A stretch of DNA of 39,950 bases from Ramicandelaber brevisporus (taxonomy: Eukaryota; Kickxellomycota; Ramicandelaberales; Ramicandelaberaceae), in assembly GCA_025201865.1 (NCBI GenBank), contig MU602737.1:1-39950 (forward strand), in the 5' to 3' direction. Of the stretch, positions 1 to 10,183 are shown piece by piece. The notes beneath the pieces are model-generated. The model did not search any database and was not told the DNA's origin. It saw nothing but the letters and a program-made list of their open reading frames with translations. A program made the position numbers and the translations under genes. Every line of letters starts with the position of its first letter. Positions within the stretch are counted from its first letter, which is position 1.

Positions 1-188
1 GATCACATATCCCGTTGCTGATAATCTCCGCTGAACATTATTGTCGCATTGTCATTTGGCACTGATTGCATTGTTTGTTGCTGATTGTATTACTCTCATT
101 AGCATGTACCCTCTTTTATGTTTGGTAGTATGATGAAATGTTGAAACCGTTTACGCTCAATGTTGGATCTTTAAATCGCTTTATTATT

Positions 189-800
189 TTAGCCAACACT
201 AGTGAATAGGCGGAACTCTTCAAATGACGTGTGATCTAACGAAGTAATTGGCAAGGTAGCCTTCAATACGCCACACAATGGTTTGTGCGATGCCCAGTCG
301 TCCACTTGGCAATCACGAGAGCAGTATGCCGTCTTGCACTTTCCACAGCACAAAGTACAGTCCTTCGCCTTACATTTATTGCAGACTTTTCTGCCTCCCT
401 TCGCAATCGTATGATGAGCTTCGAGGATGGTTTTCATTGAATACGGCAACACCAGCACGGTTTCAAGGTCCTCGATACGAATCCCCACATTTCCATCCAA
501 AAAATAGTGCTGATGGGCATAGCGGATAAAAATGGTGCTGCCACGCACTAGTTCCCTTAGGTTCAAATCCTTGTCATTATCAATGTAGAATGCGACCAAG
601 ATTACAGTTCCATCAATGTCTCGAACCTTTAGGACAACACGGCCATATGAAACCACTTGAAGGATCTCGCCCATATAGCACCAGTGCCGGCGTGGCCGAC
701 CCACTCTGCCAGCGAAGACATAGAAATCCTCGTTGACGTAATATTCGCTTGGCAGCTGTTTGTAGGAAGGGAAATAGCGAGTATCCAGCAGCACGCTCAT
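189..800 (-). CDS. MYND-type zinc-finger protein
   Basis: A 203-residue protein with a complete MYND zinc finger near the C-terminus: C140-x2-C143, C152-x2-C155, C160-x3-C164, then H172-x3-C176, which fits the two-zinc MYND pattern. MYND fingers normally bind short proline-containing peptides in partner proteins. The N-terminal 120 residues look beta-rich, with an 'AFYIDND' strand and an 'FLDGNVGIRIEDL' segment resembling fungal MYND proteins of unknown function; no SET domain is present, so a lysine methyltransferase role is unlikely. The ATG at 800 has a favourable A at -3. A 57-codon upstream ORF (976 down to 803) ends two bases before this ATG. The gene lies on the same strand as the CENP-A-like gene, about 490 bp downstream of it. 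The finger is clear; the cellular role is unknown. Confidence 0.85.
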   Translation of the reverse strand: MSVLLDTRYFPSYKQLPSEYYVNEDFYVFAGRVGRPRRHWCYMGEILQVVSYGRVVLKVRDIDGTVILVAFYIDNDKDLNLRELVRGSTIFIRYAHQHYFLDGNVGIRIEDLETVLVLPYSMKTILEAHHTIAKGGRKVCNKCKAKDCTLCCGKCKTAYCSRDCQVDDWASHKPLCGVLKATLPITSLDHTSFEEFRLFTSVG

Positions 801-1293
801 TGTTATGGAAGCGATCTCTGGCTGTGAGCTTGAACGAGAGTTAGAGCGTGGTGGTCAGTGAGATCAAGATCAACAAGAAGCAGAAGCGAAAGTCTGTGGT
901 AGTAGCAAACAACTAGAGTGGCGGAGAGTATTCGAAGGAGGAAGAAAGGAATATCATTCTCTCCCGCTGTGTCCATCCATAACTCTGCTCTGCTCAACTC
1001 ATCTCATTGGAATGAGTATGATTGAGTTAATTACAGAGTAATCTCCACTACTTTCATCTCACTCTCTATGCCAACCACATTGCCGCGCATTATCGGACAG
1101 ATGGCGATCAGCAGGGTTACTCAGGTCGTCGGCGTCGTCAGCTCTTGCTGTGTCAATGTTACTGCAGTTGAAGTGAGCCATATAAAAACATAATTAAAAA
1201 GAAAGCAAGGAAACAAACTGATAAACAAAGATGGTGGATATAACCAAATAATAGTAGATGAACAAAGTGAAGCTTACATGGAGTGTTATTGGG
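801..1293. other. intergenic region between MYND gene and CENP-A-like gene
   Basis: About 490 bp separating two minus-strand genes. It should hold the 3' end of the CENP-A-like transcript and the promoter and leader of the MYND gene. It contains an upstream ORF (803-976, minus) and nothing else I can recognise. Confidence 0.5.
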
Positions 1294-2061
1294 CTAGATG
1301 TTACCAAGGCCACCGGACAAACCGCGAATGCGTCTTGCTAGCTGAATATCCTTGGTCATTAGAGTGACTCTCTTTGCATGAATTGCACACAAATTGGCAT
1401 CCTCCAGTATATGAACCAGGAATGCCTCGGTTGCCTCTTGCAATGCACCCAGCGCATCTGCCTTCCATCGCAGCTCGGTTCCGTAATCTTGGGCCACTTC
1501 TCGTACGACGCGCGCAAAGGAGAGTCTAGGAAGACAGAGCTCCACCGAGCGCTGATATTTACGAATCTCACGCAGTGCATTAGTGCCTGGCCGAAAACGA
1601 CGTTTCTTGGGAGAAGCGGCGAGCGTTCCTTTTGTAGACTTGCGAGGATGCTTTGCCGCCGCCGTTGCCGCTGCTGTTGTCGCCGTGCTCTCTCGGCGAC
1701 CTGGATGTCTCCGTGTCGATTCAGCTGTGGCGGCTGTTGTTGCGGCTACTGCTGCTGCTGGAAATCGCTTTTGACCAGTTCCGCTGGCTCGAGTTGGGGT
1801 TCTCGTTGATGCTGGTGCCTTACCGGCTGCCCGACCCCGAGATACTGGAGCTACTTCCTCCTCTTCCTCGTCTTCGTCCTCGTCTTCGTCTTCCTCCTCT
1901 TCATCATCGTCGTAGGCTGCTGCCGCTGTTGCAACAGGACGAGCCTTAGGACGCGAGCCGCCAGTTTTTGCTGCTGCTGCTGCTGCTGTTTTGCGCTGCG
2001 CTTGCACTTGACGCGTTGGCGAAGTAACAGGTGCGCGGCCCTTACCGCCCTTTACAGCCAT
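1294..2061 (-). CDS. CENP-A-like centromeric histone H3 variant
   Basis: A 255-residue histone H3 variant. The histone fold begins at R157 ([14 protein letters not shown]) and runs to the C-terminus, with the highly conserved block '[25 protein letters not shown]'-type helix 3 region. Centromeric features are a tryptophan in loop 1/helix 2 (LRWKADAL, where canonical H3 has LRF), 'AFLVHILED' resembling CENP-A, a C-terminal extension GLSGGLGNI like the tail of animal CENP-A, and a divergent, long N-terminal tail of about 155 residues. The tail has an uninterrupted acidic run at about 50-69 and Ala/Thr/Arg-rich repeats; no canonical H3 tail is recognisable. Unusually, loop 1 has no insertion relative to canonical H3. 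It would replace H3 in centromeric nucleosomes. It shares a 650-bp divergent region with the Zn2Cys6 gene. Alternative: a non-centromeric H3 variant. Confidence 0.82.
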   Translation of the reverse strand: MAVKGGKGRAPVTSPTRQVQAQRKTAAAAAAKTGGSRPKARPVATAAAAYDDDEEEEDEDEDEDEEEEEVAPVSRGRAAGKAPASTRTPTRASGTGQKRFPAAAVAATTAATAESTRRHPGRRESTATTAAATAAAKHPRKSTKGTLAASPKKRRFRPGTNALREIRKYQRSVELCLPRLSFARVVREVAQDYGTELRWKADALGALQEATEAFLVHILEDANLCAIHAKRVTLMTKDIQLARRIRGLSGGLGNI

Positions 2062-2711
2062 TTGGCACTTCTTCCACTATTCTACTCTGCGAGGCCGAAG
2101 TGTTTTGATTGCTGGTTGTTGCCTTTTTCTGTGTTTACTTCTGGTTATTTCTCGCAAAATCCAACAGAAAAATAAACAAACACTGAGAGCATGCCAGCAA
2201 TAGGCTCGCATTCACCGCAATCTCTCTGCATAATTTGTGCATCGAAGGAAAAAAAAAAGGGCATCCTGATTTGATTGATGGTGTTCGATGGATGCCATGG
2301 CTCTACATGAAGTGCCAAGATGCGTGGATGTAACGCATAAGACAGACAGGCTCCCCCCCGTCCTTCGGCTAAACTTCGGTTTACTCTCACACTGACGGTA
2401 TTTCCGCACTGAGACGAGAGAGAGTGAGAAAGAAAGAGTGGTGTGTGAGTGGTGTTGTGTTGTGCTGTGTTGTGCTGTGTACCCCGAACGTCATCATCAA
2501 CATTCGCCTGCTGTTTGACCGACGCCCGCCCGCCACAGAAGCTGATTCCGTAAGCACCAACAACAAAAAATATTTTCGCTAAAACCGCAGTGCGCCTGAC
2601 TCATCGCAGCAACAAAGTGTTTCGTTTGCATACACCTTTTCGCTTTCATTATCGCTATCCCCTCCTCCTTATTATTATAATTGTTGTTGATATTATTATT
2701 ATTATTGCTTG
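2062..2711. promoter_or_regulatory. divergent promoter region, CENP-A-like gene / Zn2Cys6 regulator 1
   Basis: A 650-bp stretch between two diverging start codons, so it must contain promoter and leader sequence for both. It includes a GA-rich tract near 2413-2440, a GTGTTGT-rich tract near 2440-2480, and an (ATT)n run at 2691-2706 just before the regulator's first ATG. I see no gene in it and no clear TATA box at a convincing distance. Confidence 0.5.
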
Positions 2712-5700
2712 ATGAACAGCTCGAGTGGTAGCAGCAGTGGCAGCAGTAATCAGGTTCTACCGCTGGACTCAGGAATAGCAAGCTCTATGGATCCTCCAGT
2801 TTCAACATCTCCGCTGAGAGACCAGCCACGTTGGCAAACAGCAACACAGGTCGACATGAAGACAGGCGCGGAGCAAGAGGTGTACATGCCAGTGCTACAG
2901 GTCGGCACACTTCCCGGGGAGAGTGGCTCGTCCCAGCCAGTCAAGCTGATGGCATCCTGTGACAGCTGCCGCGCACGCAAGAACAAGTGCGATGGAGTGA
3001 AGCCAAACTGCGCAGGCTGTGTCAAAAGAGGAATTCCATGCATATACAGTCCACTGAAGCCGCCTCGTCGTTCCCGTAAACGCCGTCATGGCGAGGGTGG
3101 TGCTATTGAAATAAATGATGATGATGACAACAATGCTGATGACACAGCTGCTGGTGCAGGAGACGGACGTCAGATGGCTCCATTTAATAGAGGATCAATC
3201 GGCAGTAATATCAACAGCAATAGTGGCAACATTAATAGTGGCAGCAATAGTAATATCAATACTAACAGCAGTGGCAGTAATATGAATGGAGATAATGAAA
3301 TGAGCGCAAAGGCTAAAGCCGAAGAGATTGCACAGCTACAGGATAGAATTCAGCAGTTGGAGTTAACTATAAAGTCAGTGTTGGAGAGAAGAGAAACCAT
3401 TCAAAGGACGCAAATGGCTGTATTTGGAACTGACAACTACAGATTGGCTCAAGGAAGTCCTTTGATCGATTACTCCTCTTTATCGGTCAATGAGGAGGAT
3501 TTACTGCGCAGTGGTAACAGTAACAATGCAAACAGCACTATGGAAACGCCACCAACATCTACGATATCATCGGTTGGCAGCGCCAGTGGAGGCAGCAGCC
3601 TATTTCCAGCAGATGATCCGTGGATGGCGCCGAGAATTGTCGGTCATCTGGTAGATTTATACATGGAGAGATCAGTGGGAGTAAATGCACTGCTACATCC
3701 AGCAACTGTGCGCAGACAAATCAAGAATGGAACAGTCAATCAGTTTCTGCTGCTGACAATACTGGCATCGGTGTGCAGATATTCAGATGATCCATTCATT
3801 AAAAGAGAACCAGCTTATACAAGTGGACAAGAATACTACGAAAGAGCCAAGTCAATGATGCCCATTGTGATTGAGAACCCATGTGTGGAGCATATAGCTG
3901 GATTGTCGCTGCTGGCCTTGTACGAGATTGGAGTCGGACGTGGCGAGAGTAGCTATATATACACTGGACTGAGCATGAGAATGGCTCAAAGAATTGGACT
4001 GCACGTGACTGATGATCCGTCTAGTCAACATTCCGACAATTGGTTGGATTTGGAAATTAAACGAAGAATCTGGTGGAGAGTGTTCATTACAGATGTTATT
4101 GCTTCACTGGGAATGGCTAGAACGCCAATGATGCAGGATGCAGACTTTATTGTAAATGTTCCTAATTATGATACAGAGTTTCTAGACGTACGTCTTAGAT
4201 CTGAGTATAATAATACGGCGACTGCTACTGCTACTGCCATCAACACTAGCTCGCCCTCTGCTGCTAACAAACAAGATGTGACAACTACCAATCTATACAT
4301 GTACTTGTGCAAATTGTTTATAATACTAGCAAGAATTGCAGAGCTGGTGGCTCGGCGCAGACCAGGTAGACCTCCGTTTACAGTGGAGTTTGTTCAGTAC
4401 AATAAGGATTTGGAAGAGTGGATGGATAGTTTGCCCAGTGATTGCAAGTTTGGAAACTATAGCACAATGCTTGAGCTATATAACAATAGACCAATCCATT
4501 ATACATCAGTGTTCTTTTTACACAGTGCGTATTTGTTGGCCAGAATACTTCTAAATAGAATTAGACCAGATATACTGCATGACTATTTGGTTAGCGATGC
4601 AGCGTTTGTCCAGTATGCACGAGAGAGACTAAGAGTCGCAGCGGAATCATTTACTGAACTCTGCAGAGTGTTGCTTGAGGTTAAAATCATCCATATTGAG
4701 CCAATGTTTGGGCTATCAGCAGTTCACTCCGCATTTGTCCATGTGCTTGATCTGGTTGGGAGTGATCCAGCCAAGGCAGCCTGCGCAGTTGAGTCACTTG
4801 AGCTACACGGGAAAATGCTGGGTAAAATGGCCACTCACTGGGCAATGTGCAAATTGGGCTACAGAACAGTCTATAATATACTGGCCGCAAATGGCAACAT
4901 GTCTCAAGCACCTATTGCGTGTTCAATCAATCTTGGCTGCTCTCCCAAAGACTATATAATGTCAAACCCATCGCTGCTATCATCCGAGTACAAGGAGTTG
5001 TTTGATAGCAACAACCCTCGTAAGCCTAACCAAGTTAATGGCCCTGCGACTATGATTGCCAACATTGCCAACAGCTTTGGCAGCGCTCCTTCCCTTGGTT
5101 TACCTCAAATCGATGCTCAACTGCAGTCTGCTTTTGATTTAATCAAGCAGCAGCGTATTCAACAAGAGTTGGATCAGCAGCAAGAGTTGAGAAACATTGA
5201 AAAGCAAACCAGCACTATGGCTACCAGCTTGCATACTACTAGTAATAGCATTAATAATAGCAGTAGCAATAGCAACAATAATGCAGTGGCTGACTCTTCA
5301 AAATCATCGCTAAATGTGGACAAGCAGTCATTTACTATCTTGGAGCAGCTACTCAACAACCATCCATTACCTACCAGAATGACTGATGCCTATCCCAATG
5401 TGATTCCAACCTCAGATAAAACCGACCCTCAAGGCGTATCTCTACTCAACCGCCTGGTTGAAAATTCCTATCAAAACACACTGGGCGATCAATCTGCAGC
5501 TCCTCATTATTCAGATTTATTCAACTCTTCAATGGATTTAATTGACTCAAATCAAAGCAACCTGTTCAGCATGGCACCATTGTCTGCTCCATCTGCGGCA
5601 TCTGCTTCAAACCTACAGTCACTTCAACATCATTCCCAGCTGCAGCACCAACCATCACTTTCCAATGTGACATCACTGCCAGCCTCATCCTTTGCTGCAA

Positions 5701-5972
5701 ATGCTGCCGCTGTTGCTGCTGGAGTGGCGGCGGCTCCATTTACTTCATCATCACCAATAGCAGCAACAGCAACATCAACATCAACAAGCGTCCCGCAGAC
5801 TAGATCGTCATCTAACCCACAGTCTGATTTACTTGGCGACTGGGTACTCAACCAAGTTCTCTTTGGCAACTATACAAGTCCACCTCAGCGGCCAGTTCAG
5901 TCAACCGCGGATAATAACATTGCTCAGCTCCTGGGCTTATTTAGCAGCCAACAGCAGAATCAAAAGCAGTAA
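2712..5972 (+). CDS. Zn2Cys6 fungal transcription factor 1
   Basis: A 1086-residue regulator. The binuclear zinc cluster is complete: C83-x2-C86-x6-C93-x6-C100-x2-C103-x6-C110, followed by a basic linker (PPRRSRKRR) and, at about 200-230, a short heptad-like coiled coil typical of the dimerisation element. The fungal middle-homology region (Fungal_trans family) spans about 303-484, with the 'YTGLSMRMAQRIGLH' helix and 'EIKRRIWWRVF' motif. The C-terminal third is rich in Asn, Ser and Gln and is probably an activation region. The family binds CGG-type half-sites in the nucleus; the target is unknown. The open frame begins with TTG at 2709; I take the ATG at 2712. The next gene downstream is a related regulator in tandem. 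Confidence 0.92.
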   Translation: MNSSSGSSSGSSNQVLPLDSGIASSMDPPVSTSPLRDQPRWQTATQVDMKTGAEQEVYMPVLQVGTLPGESGSSQPVKLMASCDSCRARKNKCDGVKPNCAGCVKRGIPCIYSPLKPPRRSRKRRHGEGGAIEINDDDDNNADDTAAGAGDGRQMAPFNRGSIGSNINSNSGNINSGSNSNINTNSSGSNMNGDNEMSAKAKAEEIAQLQDRIQQLELTIKSVLERRETIQRTQMAVFGTDNYRLAQGSPLIDYSSLSVNEEDLLRSGNSNNANSTMETPPTSTISSVGSASGGSSLFPADDPWMAPRIVGHLVDLYMERSVGVNALLHPATVRRQIKNGTVNQFLLLTILASVCRYSDDPFIKREPAYTSGQEYYERAKSMMPIVIENPCVEHIAGLSLLALYEIGVGRGESSYIYTGLSMRMAQRIGLHVTDDPSSQHSDNWLDLEIKRRIWWRVFITDVIASLGMARTPMMQDADFIVNVPNYDTEFLDVRLRSEYNNTATATATAINTSSPSAANKQDVTTTNLYMYLCKLFIILARIAELVARRRPGRPPFTVEFVQYNKDLEEWMDSLPSDCKFGNYSTMLELYNNRPIHYTSVFFLHSAYLLARILLNRIRPDILHDYLVSDAAFVQYARERLRVAAESFTELCRVLLEVKIIHIEPMFGLSAVHSAFVHVLDLVGSDPAKAACAVESLELHGKMLGKMATHWAMCKLGYRTVYNILAANGNMSQAPIACSINLGCSPKDYIMSNPSLLSSEYKELFDSNNPRKPNQVNGPATMIANIANSFGSAPSLGLPQIDAQLQSAFDLIKQQRIQQELDQQQELRNIEKQTSTMATSLHTTSNSINNSSSNSNNNAVADSSKSSLNVDKQSFTILEQLLNNHPLPTRMTDAYPNVIPTSDKTDPQGVSLLNRLVENSYQNTLGDQSAAPHYSDLFNSSMDLIDSNQSNLFSMAPLSAPSAASASNLQSLQHHSQLQHQPSLSNVTSLPASSFAANAAAVAAGVAAAPFTSSSPIAATATSTSTSVPQTRSSSNPQSDLLGDWVLNQVLFGNYTSPPQRPVQSTADNNIAQLLGLFSSQQQNQKQ

Positions 5973-6578
5973 AATCCAAGTGTTGCACGGCATTCCACAT
6001 ACATATTATAAAACCTCAATCACTCAAATACTCAAATACTCATTCCCTCTCTACCTTCTATATATTACACAAGTTTACTTTGTTTTTGTTTGTTTTACTT
6101 TTGTTTTACTTTTGTCTTACTTTTGTTTTGTTTTTTATTAAGTTACCAGTCGAATGTGGCCACGTTTGGATAGGTGTTTGTAACTCGTTTTGTGTAACAG
6201 TCGAATGAATGAATGGATGGATGGAATGAGCATCATCTGACTGTACACATGACTTTCACATGGATCGAATCACTAGTCGCCGCCACGGACTCTAATTAGA
6301 CGATTACGTTCGCCTCTGGAGAGACTGGGCTGAGATTGTCCACGAATACAATTGCCTGAAATTTTATACATACATCCTCGTCTTCAGCCAGTCAGCCAGT
6401 CAACCAGCCAGTCAGTCAACAGCCGCTGCTGCTCTGTGGTTTATCTCTCGACATTTCTTTATCTTTCCGTATCCAGACTTTGTCATCGGTATCAACAACA
6501 CCACCACCACAAGCACCACCAGTGCCAACACCACCACCACCACCAGTGCCAACAACAACAACAGCAACGCCAACTGGG
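5973..6578. other. intergenic region between two Zn2Cys6 genes
   Basis: About 600 bp holding the 3' untranslated region of regulator 1 and the promoter and leader of regulator 2. It has a T-rich 11-bp tandem repeat at 6092-6135 and CAGTCAGCCAGT-type repeats around 6389-6423. The open, proline-rich reading from 6480 to 6578 lacks an ATG and is treated as leader. Confidence 0.5.
6092..6135 (+). repeat. 11-bp T-rich tandem repeat (gttttactttt)
   Basis: Two exact copies of gttttactttt (6092-6102, 6103-6113), a third with one change (6114-6124) and a degenerate fourth. It lies about 120 bp after the stop codon of Zn2Cys6 regulator 1, so probably in or near its 3' untranslated region. Confidence 0.85.
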
Positions 6579-9008
6579 ATGAACGACACGACCTTTCTCG
6601 ACAGTGGTGCTCTCGACATATTTGCTCTTCAGGGAGATGTAGATGACCACGTAGCAAGTGGCCTGAAGCGCACTCACAGAAACTCCTTTGGCGAAGACTT
6701 TGATGATGAGGGAGATTCAGGCAATGACACTGGCAAACAACAGTCAGAGCAGCAGCAGACAGAGTCCCAGCAGGCAGAGCAGCAACAGTCAGTTGCAGGG
6801 TCTCAACCACGTATGCTTCAAGCGTGCGACCTTTGCCGCCAGCGCAAGGTTCGATGCGATGCAGTTCGGCCGCGCTGCGCAAACTGCATTCGATACAAGG
6901 CGGAATGCCACTACAGCGTCACTTCAAAAAAGAAGAAGCCTCGTCGCCGAAGCACCGCAAGCACATCAGCCGCCACAGTTACTCCAGGCACCGCCCTCTC
7001 GCTGTTGGCAAGCACCAAAACATCAGCCACGCTGGGGAATGACAATGTGCAGCCAATCAATGCTGCATCCGGCGGAATTCCGGATGTCTCGTCCTCTCTC
7101 CTTGCTGCGGCTGCGGCTGCGGCTGCGGCTACTGCCACTGCTGCTGCTGCATCTTCTTCATCCTCATCAAGACCCGACAGCGGTGGCATTCGACCAGAGG
7201 TTGCCTTATTGAGTCTTGGACTGTCTGATCGTGCAACTGCAGCTGGATTCAAGTCAATTGCAGAGTATTTGGCCAAGTTACCAAATGATCAGTCAAGCAC
7301 ATTGTCTGAGGTAGTCCCTCCAATGAGTCAGGTCGATGTCCATATTGCACAGCGATTGGAAACAGCAGCAAAGATTGAGAGACGGATTGCACGGAGTGAG
7401 CGTAGATTGCGCAATATTGTCGAGCAGGCCAAGAATTACGAGTTGCTTGCACAAACTAGCGACCAGCCCTTGCTCACAACATCAGCCGTAATGTCATCTG
7501 ACAGCAGTGGAATTCAGTCCTCAATCAGCAATGTAAATGTTAGGCGAGATTCTACCTTGTCCAGTACCAGCAACAATACCATAAATGGCAATAACAACAG
7601 TAATGGCAAAGGCAAAGGCAATGGCAATGGCAATGGCAGCAGCGAGAGTAATGTAGATAGTGAGATGATGATGATTGATACAGTTTCGTTGGCAGAGAAG
7701 AGCGGAGCAGATCCATATTCTCAGGCATTCCTGATCAATCATTTATTGGATTGCTTTTTCGATCATCTTCACCCAGCACTGATGATGATGGATCCCGATA
7801 TTGTTAAACTAAAGGCCAGGTGTGGGAGACTCAATAATATGCTATTGAATGCCTGCTGTGCTATTGGTGCACGCGTCTCTGACCATCCTTTAATTATAAC
7901 TGATCCTCCTTATAAAGCAGGCGAAATATTCCATAAAAGGGCTTTGGCGCAGGTTACATCTGCCCTGGATGATGTGTCCATTGACCACATTGTTGGGTTT
8001 TTGTTAATTGGAATGTATGAATGCGGCAGAGGCGCGGCTGACACCGCGTGGATGTATATTGGTATTGCAATGAGAATGGCCCAGCGCTATGAACTACATC
8101 TTGTCGATAAACCAGATCGTCCTCAGGTTTATTCTTGGCTGGAAATGGAGGTGCGCCGGCGCCTTTGGTGGGCTGCATACATGGTCGACACGCTTGGCTC
8201 GGTGGCCACCGGCCGTACTCAGACCATTCAGGTTGGTGACTTTTGTGTAAAGCCCCCTACAAACGATATCGAGTACCACGCCGAGTGGCTGAAGGAGGCC
8301 TTGGGCCATGGCTTCGACCTTCCGCATCGATCTCAAAAGAGTCCAAGCAAAGCACCCACTCTCTCTGGAATCGGTGGATTGCAGTGCAAGATTTATACAT
8401 TTGTTGCGCGAATTGGACAGCTGAATATGCGGCATGTTCCCGGCTCTGAGGAGTATATGCGCATCTTCCTGGAGCTTAACTCTGAAATGATGGAGTGGTA
8501 TGATCAGCTGCCAGACTTCTTGTTGTTTGATGAGTCGAAAATGAATGCAATGATTAACCGCGATGAAGTTCCATTCCGTGAACTTGTTGGCCTGGCTAAC
8601 ATCATTCATTTCCATGCATTATACTCAATGGCTGTCATTATGCTCAATCGCATTCATATCAACGGCAACGATAATAAATCTCCAAGCTCCGTCAGCCCTC
8701 TGTACATTTCATTTGCCCAAGCCAGGTCAATGGAAGCTGCCAGCCGTGTGACCAATCTCCTCCCTATTGCCACGAAGCTCCCAGCAAAAGTGCATGACCC
8801 ATTCTTTGGGCTGTGTTTATTCAGCTCTGCTATGATTCATGCCCACAATATGGCATCTCCAAACAAGGCACATGCGAGCGCAGCCAAACAAGCAGTCGAA
8901 CAGCATCTCAAAATGATTGACACAACCGCGCGCTACTGGGGCGTCAATGGATTCTTTGCCCGCATTGTCAGAGAATGCGCTTCCATGGCTGAGAAGGATG
9001 CTGCTCGA

Positions 9009-9047
<39 letters not shown>

Positions 9048-10064
9048 TCTACTGCCTCTACTGCCACTGCTACCGCTGCAACTACCGCTGCAACCACTGC
9101 TACAACTACCGCTACTTTGGCCACTCAACAGCACCACAGCACAGCACAGCCATCTACTTCGTCATCCACCCACGCATTTCCACACAACCTGGTTGATTCC
9201 ATCAAACCGACTGCCAAAGTGTACGCACTGCGCTCTGCTCTCAAAGCAACCTCCGGTGCATCAGCAGCCTCAGCATCCACCATTTCATCGATACTTCCTC
9301 AACTGAACGCCGCTTCATCCGCCAGCTCTGCCGGCTCTGCCGCTAACACTCTACCCCCACTCCCCATCTCCGCGTCTGATGCAGCCGCTGCAGCCCGTAC
9401 AGCCATCGACATGTTTGGCCAGGAGGCAGCCGCCATGCTTGCATCCAAGTTTGGCCTCCCCAATCCCGCCGATGTTCTCCGCATGACCCCTCAAGCTCAA
9501 GGTCAAGCCCAGTCTCAGCCTCAGCTTCAATCCCAACCACAGCCATTGAGTGACCTGTCATTGTCTCCATCAATGACTGCCGCACTCTCTGGAACTGAAG
9601 CAGTTTCGGCATCCCGAGCCAGCTCTATTGCATCATCCGTCACGGGAGACTCGAATACTGGATTCGATGCAGCTATGCTCGCACAGCTTCTCGGATTCCC
9701 TGTTGGTCTTGACTCGATGCCGCCAGTCGACAACACGACTAATGTCACTGTTCACAGAGTCAATCAAACGACTGAGCAGACCTCGGCTTATTACACGCTG
9801 ACTACTGCTCCATCTGTACCTTCCTCTACAACAGCCATTGCCGCCAGCGAACTGCCATCTGGACTGAGCCTGGCATCCATTGCGTCCATAAGCAATGCCA
9901 TTTCAGGTGCAAACGGTTTGCCAACCCCTCTCTCCGCAGCGTTCACTTCCCCATCGACTTTTGCAGCCATCAATGACAGTGCTGCCCTGCCTCCCAGCAA
10001 CCTTGCCAATGTCATGGACATGCTCCGTGACCTGTCCAACAACGCTGCAGAACCAAACAACTAA
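6579..10064 (+). CDS. Zn2Cys6 fungal transcription factor 2
   Basis: A 1161-residue regulator. The zinc cluster is C83-x2-C86-x6-C93-x6-C100-x2-C103-x6-C110, at the same residue positions as in the upstream regulator, followed by a basic KKKKPRRR segment. A predicted helical element at about 285-305 (RLETAAKIERRIARSERRLRN) may dimerise. The middle-homology region spans about 381-564, with 'YIGIAMRMAQRYELH' and 'MEVRRRLWWAAY', which align directly to regulator 1, so the two are likely old tandem duplicates. The C-terminal 350 residues are Ala/Ser/Thr-rich and include a (GCT)n-encoded alanine run. The open frame extends upstream to a TTG at 6480 with a proline-rich reading; 6579 is the first in-frame ATG. 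DNA targets are unknown. Confidence 0.92.
9009..9046 (+). repeat. (GCT)n trinucleotide repeat encoding polyalanine
   Basis: About twelve GCT units inside the C-terminal half of Zn2Cys6 regulator 2, giving an alanine run. In-frame triplet expansion does not disrupt the protein. Confidence 0.9.
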
Positions 10065-10183
10065 TTCTGGGTTTGCTTGTTTGTTTGTTTTCCCTTTCAT
10101 TTCGTTTCACTTCATTCTTTCATTGTGTCTTTTTTTTACTTTTTTCTTTACTTTTTCAAGTTTGTGTTTAACAGCTGGAAACT

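Noticed and set aside
6412-6882. 156-codon minus-strand ORF over the start of Zn2Cys6 regulator 2
   Set aside because: Valine/leucine runs arise from the antisense of CAC/CAA repeats, and it covers the zinc cluster of the real gene.
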